64,000 nt of DNA from Streptococcus shenyangsis (GCF_006385785.1 NZ_VFSH01000005.1:1-64000); one strand, 5' to 3'. Shown: positions 10,501 to 19,160, numbered from the stretch's first letter. Program-made: numbers and translations. The notes: generated by a model not told the origin, from the letters alone.

Positions 10501-13500
10501 AAGGAATCTCCTCCCTTAAGATTAGCAACCAAACCACCAACATTATATTCTTTGCCCTGTTTCTCGTTTGCCTGGATGACACCAGTGAAGGAACTGTTGG
10601 AAATTTGTGTGTGTGTTGCACTAACAACCAGCCCCGCCACATTAGAAGCATTGCCTATCACCGATACTTTACCTTGGACAGAAACGTCTGTAATTCGAGC
10701 ATTTTCTGCACTCCGAGCTAAGGCAGCAGAGTCATAGCTACCCACAATATTGACATCCTTCAAATCCATACCAGAAACAGAAGAACCACTCTTGAGGTTT
10801 TCGAACAAAGGCTTAGCTAGATTATAGATAGCATACTGCTTACCATTATGATTGCCAGTCAGACTGCCTGTGAAGTTCCCTCTAAGATAGACATAATCCG
10901 CAGGTGCCAGACTAACCTCACTAGCATCCAAATCAGCTCCCAAAACATAATTACTAGCCATATTTTTCTTCATAGCATCTATCAATCCAGCAAAGCTAGT
11001 GTAAACATTTTGCTGACTAGGAACTGTCTTACTGATATAGAAGTCGTAGCCAGACTTGTAGCCTGTCTCACCTTCTTGAACAAGCTCAGGCAACGAGACT
11101 GTTACCCTATAAACATCTTTTCCGTCTTTTTGGATTTCAGAAATACTGTGAACTGGGAGAAGCATTTCCTTAGCTTCACTTGATTTGACTTTTACAAAGT
11201 AGTTTGACAGATCTTTAGGCATGGAACTCATTGATACCAGTCGCTTGTATTGGTCATTATCTTTACTGTAAAACTCAACTGAATCAACATCTCGGAAGGA
11301 GATCTTCTTATATTCGAGTTCAAATTCACGACTGTCTGTTTCAAATTCAGTGACACTACCATTGTCCAGCTCATATGTCAGCTTGGTTTTCAAAGTATAA
11401 GCTGTGTAGTAATCCAACTCTCCAATCTTTAGACTATCATCGAAATTAGTGATTGGAAGAGTACGAACAAGCTTATCCCCCTGATATAATTCTGCAGTAG
11501 CTGAACGTAAGGATTTTGTTTGGTCTTCCAAGCTATATTGGATCGCAACAGACTTATCATCTGCATTTTCAGTCAGGCTTAGAATCGAAACTATTGGCTT
11601 GACTTTTGACACTCCATTGAGTGCTTCTTTGGCAGCTTGCAGACTAGCAAGAGCTTGATTGACTTGTACTTGTGTAGCCGTTTGACTATTCAGAACTATT
11701 TCTGACTTGGCCAATTGGTCTGTATAAACTGTCTTCTTATCCGAATCAGCATTCTTATATTTAGCAGAAGTTTTAACAGTGACATTTAAATCGTACTCAG
11801 TCTGAAGAGCCGTTTTGACAACCTCAAGACCACTTAATTGCGCCTTAGCCTGTTTGATTTGTTCCACCAGTTGATTGATTTCTGCTTGACTAGCTTGAGA
11901 TTGAGTAAGAATCGCCTGAGCTGCCATCAATGCAGAATCATAGTTAGATTGATGACTTTGATCATCATTGAAATAACGTGCCTCTGCTTTAATCTGAGTT
12001 GCTTCTGTCAATAAATTATGCAGTGTAATTAAGTCGAACTCTTCTAAAGATTCTGCTTTCGGTGCATCATTCGGAACCATGGTCGGCTTAGCTGTACCAA
12101 CTTTAACAACCTGGGTAACTGGGGATAGGGTCTCCTCATTTGACAACTCTTGACGGTCAATTTCCTGACCATTAGAGCTGTAAATACGTGTCTTAATCGT
12201 ACGTTCACCTTGAACTCCCGGTGTTACAATGTTACGACTGCCTTGAACAAGTTCGTCCGTTTCTTCTTCACGAACTGCGAAGTTGATTTTATCTACTCGA
12301 ATTTCGTCAGTGAAGGTTAACGGGTACTCTGGAAGAGATTCTGCTTTCGGTGCATCATTCGGAACCATCGTCGGCTTAGCTGTTCCAACTTTAACAACCT
12401 GGGTAATTGGGGATAAGGTCTCCTCATTTGACAACTCTTGACGGTCAATTTCCTGACCATTAGAGCTGTAGATACGTGTCTTAATCGTACGTTCACCTTG
12501 AACTCCCGGGGTTACAATGTTACGACTGCCTTGAACAAGTTCGTCCGTTTCTTCTTCACGAACTGCGAAGTTGATTTTATCTACTCGAATTTCGTCAGTG
12601 AAGGTTAACGGGTACTCTGGAAGAGATTCTGCTGTCGGTGATTCATTCGGAACCATCGTCGGCTTAGCTGTACCAACTTTAACAAACTGGGTAACTGGAG
12701 ATAAGGTCTCCTCATTTGACAACTCTTGACGGTCAATTTCCTGACCATTAGAGCTGTAGATACGTGTCTTAATCGTACGTTCACCTTGAACTCCCGGGGT
12801 TACAATGTTACGACTGCCTTGGACAAGTTCGTCCGTTTCTTCTTCACGAACTGCGAAGTTGATTTTATCTACTCGAATTTCGTCGGTGAAGGTTAACGGG
12901 TACTCTGGAAGAGATTCTGCTGTCGGTGATTCATTCGGAACCATCGTCGGCTTAGCTGTACCAACTTTAACAACCTGGGTAACTGGAGATAAGGTCTCCT
13001 CATTTGACAACTCTTGACGGTCAATTTCCTGACCATTAGAGCTGTAGATACGTGTCTTAATCGTACGTTCACCTTGAACTCCCGGTATTACAATGTTACG
13101 ACTGCCTTGGACAAGTTCGTCCGTTTCTTCTTCACGAACTGCGAAGTTGATTTTTTCTACTCGAATTTCGTCAGTGAAGGTCAACGGGTACTCTGGAAGA
13201 GATTCTACTTTCGGTGCATCATTCGGAACCATCGTCGGCTTAGCTGTACCAACTTTAACAACCTGGGTAACTGGGGATAAGGTCTCCTCATTTGACAACT
13301 CTTGTCGGTCAATCTCCTGACCATTAGAGCTGTAGATACGAGTCTTAATCGTACGTTCACCTTGAACTCCCGGGGTTACAATATTACGACTACCTTGAAC
13401 AAATTCGTCCGTTTCTTCTTCACGAACTGCGAAGTTGATTGTATCTACTCGAATTTCGTCGGTGAAGGTCAACGGGTACTCTGGAAGAGATTCTGCTGTC

Positions 13501-16154
13501 GGTGATTCTTTCGGAACCATAGTCGGCTTAGCTGTACCAACTTTAACAACCTGGGTAACTGGGGATAAGGTCTCCTCATTTGACAATTCTTGTCGGTCAA
13601 TCTCCTGACCATTAGAGCTGTAGATACGAGTCTTAATCGTACGTTCACCTTGAACTCCCGGGGTTACAATGTTACGACTGCCTTGGACAAGTTCGTCCGT
13701 TTCTTCTTCACGAACTGCGAAGTTGATTGTATCTACTCGAATTTCGTCGGTGAAGGTCAACGGGTACTCTGGAAGAGATTCTGCTGTCGGTGATTCTTTC
13801 GGAACCATAGTCGGCTTAGCTGTACCAACTTTAACAACCTGGGTAATTGGTGATAAGGTCTCCTCATTTGACAACTCCTGACGGTCAATTTCCTGGCCAT
13901 TGGAGCTGTAGATACGAGTCTTAATCGTACGCTCTCCTTGAACTCCCGGGGTTACAATGTTACGACTGCCTTCTGTAATCTCATCTGTATATAGCTCGAC
14001 GATAGAAAAATCTATCTTTTCTATTTTTATAATGTCATTTATACTAAACTTCAACTCAGGAATTTCATGAACTGGAGCTATATCTGGACTTGTGCCATAC
14101 TCAGCTAACTCTGGAATTTCGTGAACTGGAGCTGTATCTGGACTTGTGCCATACTCTACTAACTCTGGAATTTCATGAACTGGAGCTGTATCTGGACTTG
14201 TGCCATACCCAGCTAACTCTGGAGCCTCGTGAACTGGAGCTGTATCTGGACTTGTGCCATACCCAGCTAACTCTGGAGCCTCGTGAACTGGAGCTGTATC
14301 TGGACTTGTGCCATACTCAGCTAACTCTGGAACTTCGTGAACTGGAGCTGTATCTGGACTTGTGCCATACTCAGCTAACTCTGGAATTTCATGAACTGGA
14401 GCTGTGTCTGAACTTGTGCCATACTCAGCTAACTCTGGAACTTCGTGAACTGGAGCTGTATCTGGACTTGTGCCATACCCAGCTAACTCTGGAATTTCGT
14501 GAACTGGAGCTGTATCTGGACTTGTGCCATACTCTACTAACTCTGGAACTTCGTGAACTGGAGCTGTATCTGGATTGGTGCCATACTCAGCTAACTCTGG
14601 AATTTCGTGAACTGGAGCTACGTCCGGACTTGTGCCATACTCAGCTAACTCTGGAATTTCGTGAACTGGAGCTGTATCTGGACTTGTGCCATACTCTACT
14701 AACTCTGGAATTTCGTGAACTGGAGCTGTATCTGGACTTGTGCCATACCCAGCTAACTCTGGAGCCTCGTGAACTGGAGCTGTATCTGGACTTGTGCCAT
14801 ACTCAGCTAACTCTGGAACTTCGTGAACTGGAGCTGTATCTGGACTTGTGCCATACTCAGCTAACTCTGGAATTTCATGAACTGGAGCTGTGTCTGAACT
14901 TGTGCCATACTCAGCTAACTCTGGAACTTCGTGAACTGGAGCTGTATCTGGACTTGTGCCATACTCGGCTAACTCTGGAATTTCGTGAACTGGAGCTGTA
15001 TCTGGACTTGTGCCATACTCTACTAACTCTGGAACTTCGTGAACTGGAGCTGTATCTGGACTTGTGCCATACTCAGCTAACTCTGGAATTTCGTGAACTG
15101 GAGCTACGTCCGGACTTGTGCCATACTCAGCTAACTCTGGAACTTCGTGAACTGGAGTTGTAGCCGAACTTGTGCCATACTCAGCTAACTCTGGAATTTC
15201 GTGAACTGGAGCTGCGTCCGGACTTGTGCCATACTCAGCTAACTCTGGAATTTCGTGAACTGGAGCTGCGTCCGGACTTGTGCCATACTCAGCTAACTCT
15301 GGAATTTCGTGAACTGGAGCTGTATCTGGACTTGTGCCATACTCAGCTAACTCTGGAGCCTCGTGAACTGGAGCTGTATCTGGACTTGTGCCATACTCAG
15401 CTAACTCTGGAATTTCGTGAACTGGAGCTGTATCTGGACTTGTGCCATACTCTACTAACTCTGGAACTTCGTGAACTGGAGCTGTATCTGGATTGGTGCC
15501 ATAGTCTACTAATGATTTATTCTTATGAGAAGAAGAAAGGCTATTTCCCCTTTTATCCTCATTCTTTAGATAACCAATATATTCAAAGCCAGCAATATGC
15601 AAAGGTTTTGGCAGAGATTCTCCAACACCTAAATTTATACTTTGATTATAAGCAGCAAGCTCAATGTTGGTCACAGCTAAGGCAGTTGGAGATAATAACA
15701 CAGACCCCATTCCTGTCACCAATAAGATAGACGATAAATGTCTCTTGCCATTCTTAGCCCGAGCAAATATTAACACCAAGAATGTAAAACCCGCAACTGC
15801 AAAAATTGACTCCCAGACCCCAGAGTAGCCGGTCTGAGGTAATGCTCCATATCCTAATTTTTGGTCTTTGGGACGATAAACTAAGTAATAGCTTTCTGAT
15901 ATTTCTTCAACATGCTTTGGAATATCTCTGATCAAGATAGACTTCTCTGCTTCAGTTAATTCAGATTCCATTACATAATAGTAGCTCACTTGAGCTGACT
16001 GTCCATGTGAAATCTCTGTAGCTTTAACAGGGGATAAATCTCCAGCTATTAGACTGCTAAAAAAGAAGCTTCCAATAGTAGCCGAGACTAATCCAACTGA
16101 CAATTTTCTAAAAGAAAAACGCTGACGTTTTTCTCCATAAAACCATTGTTTCAT
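7506..16154 (-). CDS. Giant M26-family zinc metalloprotease (IgA1 protease/Zmp type), LPXTG-anchored
   Basis: The 2,882-residue surface protease has a YSIRK-type signal region (FSFRKLSVGLVSATIGS, about 13-29). An N-terminal LPQTG lies at 105-109, followed by two hydrophobic segments (about 113-130 and 137-160), the unusual N-terminal sorting layout of streptococcal Zmp/IgA1 proteases. Next come 27 copies of an 18-residue repeat (218-703), seven G5 domains of 96 residues (about 704-1373), two FIVAR-like helical units (about 1375-1518), GLUG-type repeats within the M26 N-terminal domain (about 1620-2050), and the peptidase domain. The zinc site is HEMTH at 2528-2532 with Glu2552 as third ligand. 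The catalytic part resembles pneumococcal Iga more than other Zmp proteins as I remember them, but the paralogue and substrate cannot be fixed by reading. An AAGAGGAAAA site precedes the ATG. Confidence 0.93.
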   Translation of the reverse strand: MKQWFYGEKRQRFSFRKLSVGLVSATIGSFFFSSLIAGDLSPVKATEISHGQSAQVSYYYVMESELTEAEKSILIRDIPKHVEEISESYYLVYRPKDQKLGYGALPQTGYSGVWESIFAVAGFTFLVLIFARAKNGKRHLSSILLVTGMGSVLLSPTALAVTNIELAAYNQSINLGVGESLPKPLHIAGFEYIGYLKNEDKRGNSLSSSHKNKSLVDYGTNPDTAPVHEVPELVEYGTSPDTAPVHEIPELAEYGTSPDTAPVHEAPELAEYGTSPDTAPVHEIPELAEYGTSPDAAPVHEIPELAEYGTSPDAAPVHEIPELAEYGTSSATTPVHEVPELAEYGTSPDVAPVHEIPELAEYGTSPDTAPVHEVPELVEYGTSPDTAPVHEIPELAEYGTSPDTAPVHEVPELAEYGTSSDTAPVHEIPELAEYGTSPDTAPVHEVPELAEYGTSPDTAPVHEAPELAGYGTSPDTAPVHEIPELVEYGTSPDTAPVHEIPELAEYGTSPDVAPVHEIPELAEYGTNPDTAPVHEVPELVEYGTSPDTAPVHEIPELAGYGTSPDTAPVHEVPELAEYGTSSDTAPVHEIPELAEYGTSPDTAPVHEVPELAEYGTSPDTAPVHEAPELAGYGTSPDTAPVHEAPELAGYGTSPDTAPVHEIPELVEYGTSPDTAPVHEIPELAEYGTSPDIAPVHEIPELKFSINDIIKIEKIDFSIVELYTDEITEGSRNIVTPGVQGERTIKTRIYSSNGQEIDRQELSNEETLSPITQVVKVGTAKPTMVPKESPTAESLPEYPLTFTDEIRVDTINFAVREEETDELVQGSRNIVTPGVQGERTIKTRIYSSNGQEIDRQELSNEETLSPVTQVVKVGTAKPTMVPKESPTAESLPEYPLTFTDEIRVDTINFAVREEETDEFVQGSRNIVTPGVQGERTIKTRIYSSNGQEIDRQELSNEETLSPVTQVVKVGTAKPTMVPNDAPKVESLPEYPLTFTDEIRVEKINFAVREEETDELVQGSRNIVIPGVQGERTIKTRIYSSNGQEIDRQELSNEETLSPVTQVVKVGTAKPTMVPNESPTAESLPEYPLTFTDEIRVDKINFAVREEETDELVQGSRNIVTPGVQGERTIKTRIYSSNGQEIDRQELSNEETLSPVTQFVKVGTAKPTMVPNESPTAESLPEYPLTFTDEIRVDKINFAVREEETDELVQGSRNIVTPGVQGERTIKTRIYSSNGQEIDRQELSNEETLSPITQVVKVGTAKPTMVPNDAPKAESLPEYPLTFTDEIRVDKINFAVREEETDELVQGSRNIVTPGVQGERTIKTRIYSSNGQEIDRQELSNEETLSPVTQVVKVGTAKPTMVPNDAPKAESLEEFDLITLHNLLTEATQIKAEARYFNDDQSHQSNYDSALMAAQAILTQSQASQAEINQLVEQIKQAKAQLSGLEVVKTALQTEYDLNVTVKTSAKYKNADSDKKTVYTDQLAKSEIVLNSQTATQVQVNQALASLQAAKEALNGVSKVKPIVSILSLTENADDKSVAIQYSLEDQTKSLRSATAELYQGDKLVRTLPITNFDDSLKIGELDYYTAYTLKTKLTYELDNGSVTEFETDSREFELEYKKISFRDVDSVEFYSKDNDQYKRLVSMSSMPKDLSNYFVKVKSSEAKEMLLPVHSISEIQKDGKDVYRVTVSLPELVQEGETGYKSGYDFYISKTVPSQQNVYTSFAGLIDAMKKNMASNYVLGADLDASEVSLAPADYVYLRGNFTGSLTGNHNGKQYAIYNLAKPLFENLKSGSSVSGMDLKDVNIVGSYDSAALARSAENARITDVSVQGKVSVIGNASNVAGLVVSATHTQISNSSFTGVIQANEKQGKEYNVGGLVANLKGGDSLLSQSRADVTILAGARANNQRFGGLVGRLENNARISRSYATGKIQNTTKNGQIGGIVGSNYFNGLVDNVISNISGTNVYSISGDQAYNNDRITEAYAVEGNQTLENDKFVTSTLTLNEAEEKLASLDITTNLEDTNLNLYSVNYAQEKNARENRLIAYSNMEKLLPFYNKETIISYGNKLPDHHKLNTEYLLDVVPMKGDQIITDINSNKASIDRLMLHFEDNTVDYLNLTYKGEFKNQAIAEYSVNSLDLLYTPEAFLSDYSRVLNQVLPELNKVVLDSPAMRTVLGVNADTSLDDLYLDGAFEQVKTKLSEELRKVLAMDKSINTEGNVVADYVAHKITANKEAFLLGLTYLNRWYNINYDNINVKDLSAYKFDFFGNHSASTIDTIISLGQSGMNNLKAKNNHLAYDSSLSEATGKRGLFNYLENYRQLFLPYKTNNEWLKTNTKAYIVESKSDIAEARKIQDTAEGKSKYSVGVYDKITADNWEYKGMLLPLLTMSEKGVYVISNMSTISMGAYDRYRDVVDGKVRTDAELVEYVEDRVRKSAEYQRDHYDFWYKILSPESRDKLFRSVLVYDGFLMKDSTGQRYWAPANDKKSLAMQEFFGPAGKWYPSKGYNAYATGSVTHFDAARLLEDYGNSVYTHEMTHNSDGGIYFEGNGRREGLGAELYARGLLQSTPTPDEPTITLNTLFKVDKDSKTRMHTYNFKERVQNAADLQHYVHGMFDMIYTLDYLEGTSMLKQSDDAKLQWFRKMENYYITDKYGKETHAGNQTRTFTAEEIKQLTSFYSLIENDVITRRENRDSGKYRRNGYLSLSLFSPIYSALSNPKGAPGDVMFRRTAYELLAAKGYHEGFVPYVSGKYSKEAFDEGKKTWDGWSGRDVGLVTDQKVLENVFKGEYDSWVAFKKAMYKERIDQLTKLKPITIEYELRNPNSTKKVTIRSYAQMQKLMDEAVAEDVGNITNATSRVEASWVNLLKKKIYNAYLRETDDFRQSIFKK
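12033..14048 (-). repeat. Seven tandem 288-bp G5-domain repeats in the M26 protease gene
   Basis: Seven copies of a 288-bp (96-residue) unit lie head to tail. The first copy is divergent at its start (IEKIDFSIVELYTDE) and the other six are nearly identical, differing mainly at DT/DK/EK in IRV-INFAV and at KESPTAES/NDAPKAES in the linkers. Each has the G5 layout ending in VVKVGTAKP. G5 domains bind N-acetylglucosamine-type glycans or mediate cell-wall adhesion in other proteins. The high identity points to recent duplication or gene conversion. Confidence 0.9.
14046..15503 (-). repeat. 27 tandem 54-bp repeats (18-residue unit) in the M26 protease gene
   Basis: Twenty-seven uninterrupted copies of a 54-bp unit encode the consensus YGTSPDTAPVHEIPELAE. 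Variation is confined to a few positions: S/N at 4, P/S at 5, D/A at 6, T/A/V/I at 7, I/V/A at 13, A/V at 17, and E/G at 18. The order of variants shows a nine-copy super-repeat: copies 8-17 match copies 17-27 apart from one extra copy. It probably forms an extended acidic stalk between the membrane anchor and the G5 region. Confidence 0.93.
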
Positions 16155-16194
16155 TTTAATTTTTTCCTCTTAAATATAATATGCCATACTATCT

Positions 16195-16235
16195 ATTTTA
16201 CCCAATTATAGTTAATTATTCAAATTTTTGGTCAA
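16195..16235 (-). promoter_or_regulatory. Promoter region of the M26 protease gene
   Basis: On the minus strand, TTGAAT and TAAAAT are 17 bp apart about 40-65 bp upstream of the start codon. An overlapping alternative uses TTGACC and TATAAT with a long 19-bp spacer. Either would give a short leader. Confidence 0.5.
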
Positions 16236-16449
16236 TTTTTTCAGTTTGAAAATACTTTTAAACAACATAATAGCAAGTTAAAAGCTTTTAAAATTTTCTT
16301 AATATAATTGTGAAAATATACAAAATAATGAACTTCTCCACATTGTACAATTTACACTGAATAAACAGAAAAATCAAAGTATATTATATTAAAAAAGTGT
16401 TAGAGATTCTTCTTTTTGAAACAAGAGCCAGTATAAATCATGCTTATGT

Positions 16450-16577
16450 AAGCTTTGAAGACGATTAAGAATTGTTATACTCAATTGTTTTCAACAACCT
16501 ATCGAAATCGACACAAAAAGTTTGGATTACGAATGAATTTGATTGCTGGCATTATCAACGATGAACTAGGACTTTAG
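16450..16577 (+). pseudogene. Remnant of an IS5-family (IS1381-like) transposase
   Basis: The plus strand encodes YRNRHKKFGLRMNLIAGI followed by INDELGL and a TAG at 16575-16577. This is the typical C-terminal end of IS5-family transposases in mitis-group streptococci. Upstream, a matching segment (HAYVSFEDD) is interrupted by a stop at about 16465. No terminal repeats were recognised. It is a decayed scrap beside the protease gene. Confidence 0.6.
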
Positions 16578-16595
16578 TTTCGCAGAAAGTCTATT

Positions 16596-16626
16596 AGAAA
16601 ACGAGCATCTCCAAATGTGGAAATAC
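16596..16626 (-). terminator. Probable terminator downstream of lytC
   Basis: On the minus strand, GAGTATTTCCA and TGGAGATGCTC pair with G-U tolerance around a 4-base loop, followed by GTTTTC. It lies about 190 bp after the lytC stop, which is far, so the assignment is moderate. Confidence 0.45.
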
Positions 16627-16818
16627 TCGCTTGCTTTATGTTTAGAGGCCAGTTTTTCCCAGCTTCCAATACTTTTACAGTTGACAAAGATCTCTATATC
16701 GAAATCTCCATCATAAAAAATTGTATCAATAGGTAGCATAAAATACTTTGACTACAAATAGGTGGTAAAATTTCTTTTAGCTAGTTAACTTGAAACCTAG
16801 CTTTCTTAAATCTACATC

Positions 16819-18300
16819 TTAATACCAAACACTGACGTCGACACGACCACGGATTCCTTTTAAATATTCAGATGAAGTATATTGCCAACCTTTTGAACCT
16901 GAATAATGAGGATTATTCCAATCAAGCGCATCCGTATAGGCTGCAACCCAGTTGACATGTTGTAAAATATCTGGATGATTCAAACGAGTTTGTAAGAGTT
17001 GACGATAGCTATAAACTTTCACATTTTGATAACCAGCCTGCTTCATTGTTGCCATATACTTATTGATAATCTTGACCCAAGTTCCAGTCTCACTTGGAGC
17101 TCTTTTACTTTTATTGACATACTCCCAGTTCTCAACATCATAGTAGATAGGATAAGACAGGTTCATCTTGTATTTCTTCAAGAGCTCCACAGTCTGCTTG
17201 GCATCATTCTCAGCATCGGTCTCATTTTCAGCATAGGTGTAAAGATAGACACCATAAGGAATACCCAAACGATTAAGTTCTTGAATATTATAAGCCAATT
17301 CCTTATCTTCTACACCGCTATAACCCAAACGAACAATAACACCATCAACCCCGTTTTCCTGGATAACCTTTTGCCAGTCAGTAATACGGCCATTGTGCTC
17401 ACTGACATCGATGACCTTTTTAACTTGATCAGTCCCAACTTGTTCTTCACGATGGTTAAAGAAGTAACGGTGGCCATTTCGGTGAACCCAGCCAACATTC
17501 AAGTCTTTCTTTTCTTTTAACTCACCTGAGTCAGAAAAAATATAGCGAGTATCATCCATGATTAATTCACCAGTCGCCATAGCACCACTTTCTGTCAAAT
17601 AGTAGTTACCCTGCCACTCATCTTTAGCCATGTAACCCCACTTCTTGAAATAATACCACTTTCCGTCTACCTTTTGCCACTCTTGATTTGCATAAGAACC
17701 ATCAGACTTGAGATAGAAGTAAGACGAATAGGCTGGATCATAAAGCCATTCATTTTGCATCATGGCACCTTGACCATTCAAGAAATAATTTCCCTGCCAT
17801 TGGCTTTTAGCTAAATAGCCCCATTTCTTAAAATAGTGCCATTTACCTCCAACAGCGTGCCATTCCTGGTTAGCATAAGAACCATCGGACTTCAAATAAA
17901 ACCAATTCTTATAGGCGTCATCATAAACCCATTCATTTTTGGCCATATAACCGCCTGATTTCAAGTAGTAATTACCCTGCCACTCATTTTGAGCATAACG
18001 ACCGTCTGACTTAATATAAAACCAAGCCTTATAGTAGTTATCAAAAATCCACTCACTCTTGGCTTTAGAACCATCAGCCTTTACATAATAATCCCCATCC
18101 CAGTGGGCAGACGAATTGGTTTTTACTCCTTCGCTCGTTTGAGTTTTATTAGAAGACTGATGTTGCTCTGAACTACTTGAAACTGTCGTTGTATCCTGCG
18201 AAGTTTTTGAAACTTCGGTTTCATTCGCAACGACATGGTTAGTTGCCAACCCGAGTAAACAGAGACTTGCTAATCCAATTTTTCCAATCTTTGTTTTCAA
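16819..18300 (-). CDS. lytC: Choline-binding lysozyme LytC (GH25)
   Basis: This cell-wall lysozyme (493 residues from the chosen start) has a signal peptide ending near HVVA (about residue 25) and a Ser/Thr-rich linker. About a dozen choline-binding repeats follow (roughly 50-290; motifs such as YYLKSGGYMA and WYYFKKWGYMA), then a C-terminal GH25 muramidase domain (about 295-493; DVSEHNG and YPIYYDVEN carry the catalytic acids). This repeats-first order is typical of LytC. A TTG start is chosen: AGGAGAG lies 6 bp before it, while the upstream in-frame ATG lies inside the tpiA terminator hairpin. Choline repeats attach the enzyme to teichoic-acid phosphocholine. Confidence 0.93.
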   Translation of the reverse strand: MKTKIGKIGLASLCLLGLATNHVVANETEVSKTSQDTTTVSSSSEQHQSSNKTQTSEGVKTNSSAHWDGDYYVKADGSKAKSEWIFDNYYKAWFYIKSDGRYAQNEWQGNYYLKSGGYMAKNEWVYDDAYKNWFYLKSDGSYANQEWHAVGGKWHYFKKWGYLAKSQWQGNYFLNGQGAMMQNEWLYDPAYSSYFYLKSDGSYANQEWQKVDGKWYYFKKWGYMAKDEWQGNYYLTESGAMATGELIMDDTRYIFSDSGELKEKKDLNVGWVHRNGHRYFFNHREEQVGTDQVKKVIDVSEHNGRITDWQKVIQENGVDGVIVRLGYSGVEDKELAYNIQELNRLGIPYGVYLYTYAENETDAENDAKQTVELLKKYKMNLSYPIYYDVENWEYVNKSKRAPSETGTWVKIINKYMATMKQAGYQNVKVYSYRQLLQTRLNHPDILQHVNWVAAYTDALDWNNPHYSGSKGWQYTSSEYLKGIRGRVDVSVWY

Positions 18301-18315
18301 TCTTTTCTCTCCTAT

Positions 18316-18347
18316 AAAAAATGGAACAGACATCTGAATGCTGTTCC
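18316..18347 (-). terminator. Rho-independent terminator of tpiA
   Basis: GGAACAG and CTGTTCC arms flank an 11-base loop and are followed on the minus strand by ATTTTTT. It lies 20 bp after the tpiA stop and just upstream of the lytC ribosome-binding site. Confidence 0.85.
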
Positions 18348-18366
18348 ACCTAGCTTTTGCTACTGA

Positions 18367-19125
18367 TTATTTTACAAAGTCAAGCAAAGCCAAGAAGCTT
18401 TCTGCTTCAAGTGACGCACCACCTACAAGGGCACCGTCAACGTCTGGGCAAGCCATGTATGAAGCAACGTTTTCAGGTTTAACAGAACCACCGTATTGAA
18501 CACGAACCTTGTCTGCAACTTCTTGACCGAAGTCAGCAGCTACAACGTCACGAACAACTTTACACATTTTTTGTGCGTCGTCTTGTGAAGCTGATTTACC
18601 AGTACCGATAGCCCAAATTGGCTCGTAAGCGATAACTGATGCCGCAACTTGTTCAGCAGTCAATCCAGCCAATGCAGCAGATACTTGAGCACCTACAAAT
18701 TCAGCAGCTTTACCAGCTTCGTAAGTTTCAAGTGACTCACCACAACAGATGATTGGAAGCATACCGTTTGCAAAGATTGCTTTTGCTTTTTTGTTGATAT
18801 CTTCGTCAGTTTCATGGAAGTAGTCACGGCGTTCTGAGTGACCGATAACAACGTAGTCAGTACCGATTTCTTTCAAAACTTGTGGGCTTGTTTCACCAGT
18901 GAAAGCACCTGCATTTTCAAAGTAGCAGTTTTGAGCAGCAACTTTAAGGTTTGAACCTTTAGCAGCAGCAAGAACAGTTATCAAATCAAGAGCTGGAGCT
19001 GCGATACCTGCTTCAACAAGATCTGATGAAGGAAGTTTTGATGCAACTGCTTCAACGAATGCTTTAGCTTCTTCTGGATTTTTGTTCATTTTCCAGTTAC
19101 CAGCGATAAATGGTTTACGTGACAT
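18367..19125 (-). CDS. tpiA: Triosephosphate isomerase
   Basis: The 252-residue TIM-barrel enzyme interconverts dihydroxyacetone phosphate and glyceraldehyde 3-phosphate in glycolysis. Visible active-site elements are Asn/Lys in AGNWKMN, His in IGHSERR, and the catalytic Glu in [12 protein letters not shown] (loop 6). The start MSRKPFIAG is chosen because GAGGTATGTGAA precedes it; an in-frame start seven codons upstream has no good site. The gene is monocistronic with clear promoter and terminator. Confidence 0.98.
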   Translation of the reverse strand: MSRKPFIAGNWKMNKNPEEAKAFVEAVASKLPSSDLVEAGIAAPALDLITVLAAAKGSNLKVAAQNCYFENAGAFTGETSPQVLKEIGTDYVVIGHSERRDYFHETDEDINKKAKAIFANGMLPIICCGESLETYEAGKAAEFVGAQVSAALAGLTAEQVAASVIAYEPIWAIGTGKSASQDDAQKMCKVVRDVVAADFGQEVADKVRVQYGGSVKPENVASYMACPDVDGALVGGASLEAESFLALLDFVK

Positions 19126-19160
19126 TTCACATACCTCTTTTTTCAATTTATTTTCTATTT

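Larger units (their letters stand above)
16236..16818. other. Spacer between the M26 protease gene and lytC
   Basis: These roughly 580 bp hold no intact gene. The only recognisable content is a plus-strand transposase remnant (about 16450-16577) and a minus-strand terminator-like hairpin (16596-16626). The rest is AT-rich sequence in which I see nothing further. Confidence 0.6.

Noticed and set aside
12805..13881. Series of short plus-strand frames repeated every 288 bp
   Set aside because: Shadows of the G5 repeat units on the opposite strand.
14046..15503. CRISPR array
   Set aside because: The repeats are directly adjacent with no spacers and lie inside a coding frame.
14090..15730. Two long plus-strand open frames (357 and 186 codons) with Cys/Leu/Glu-rich repeats
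   Set aside because: They are antisense shadows of the 54-bp repeat array. Because 54 is a multiple of 3, a stop-free frame in one unit is stop-free in all. No ribosome-binding site or family match supports them.
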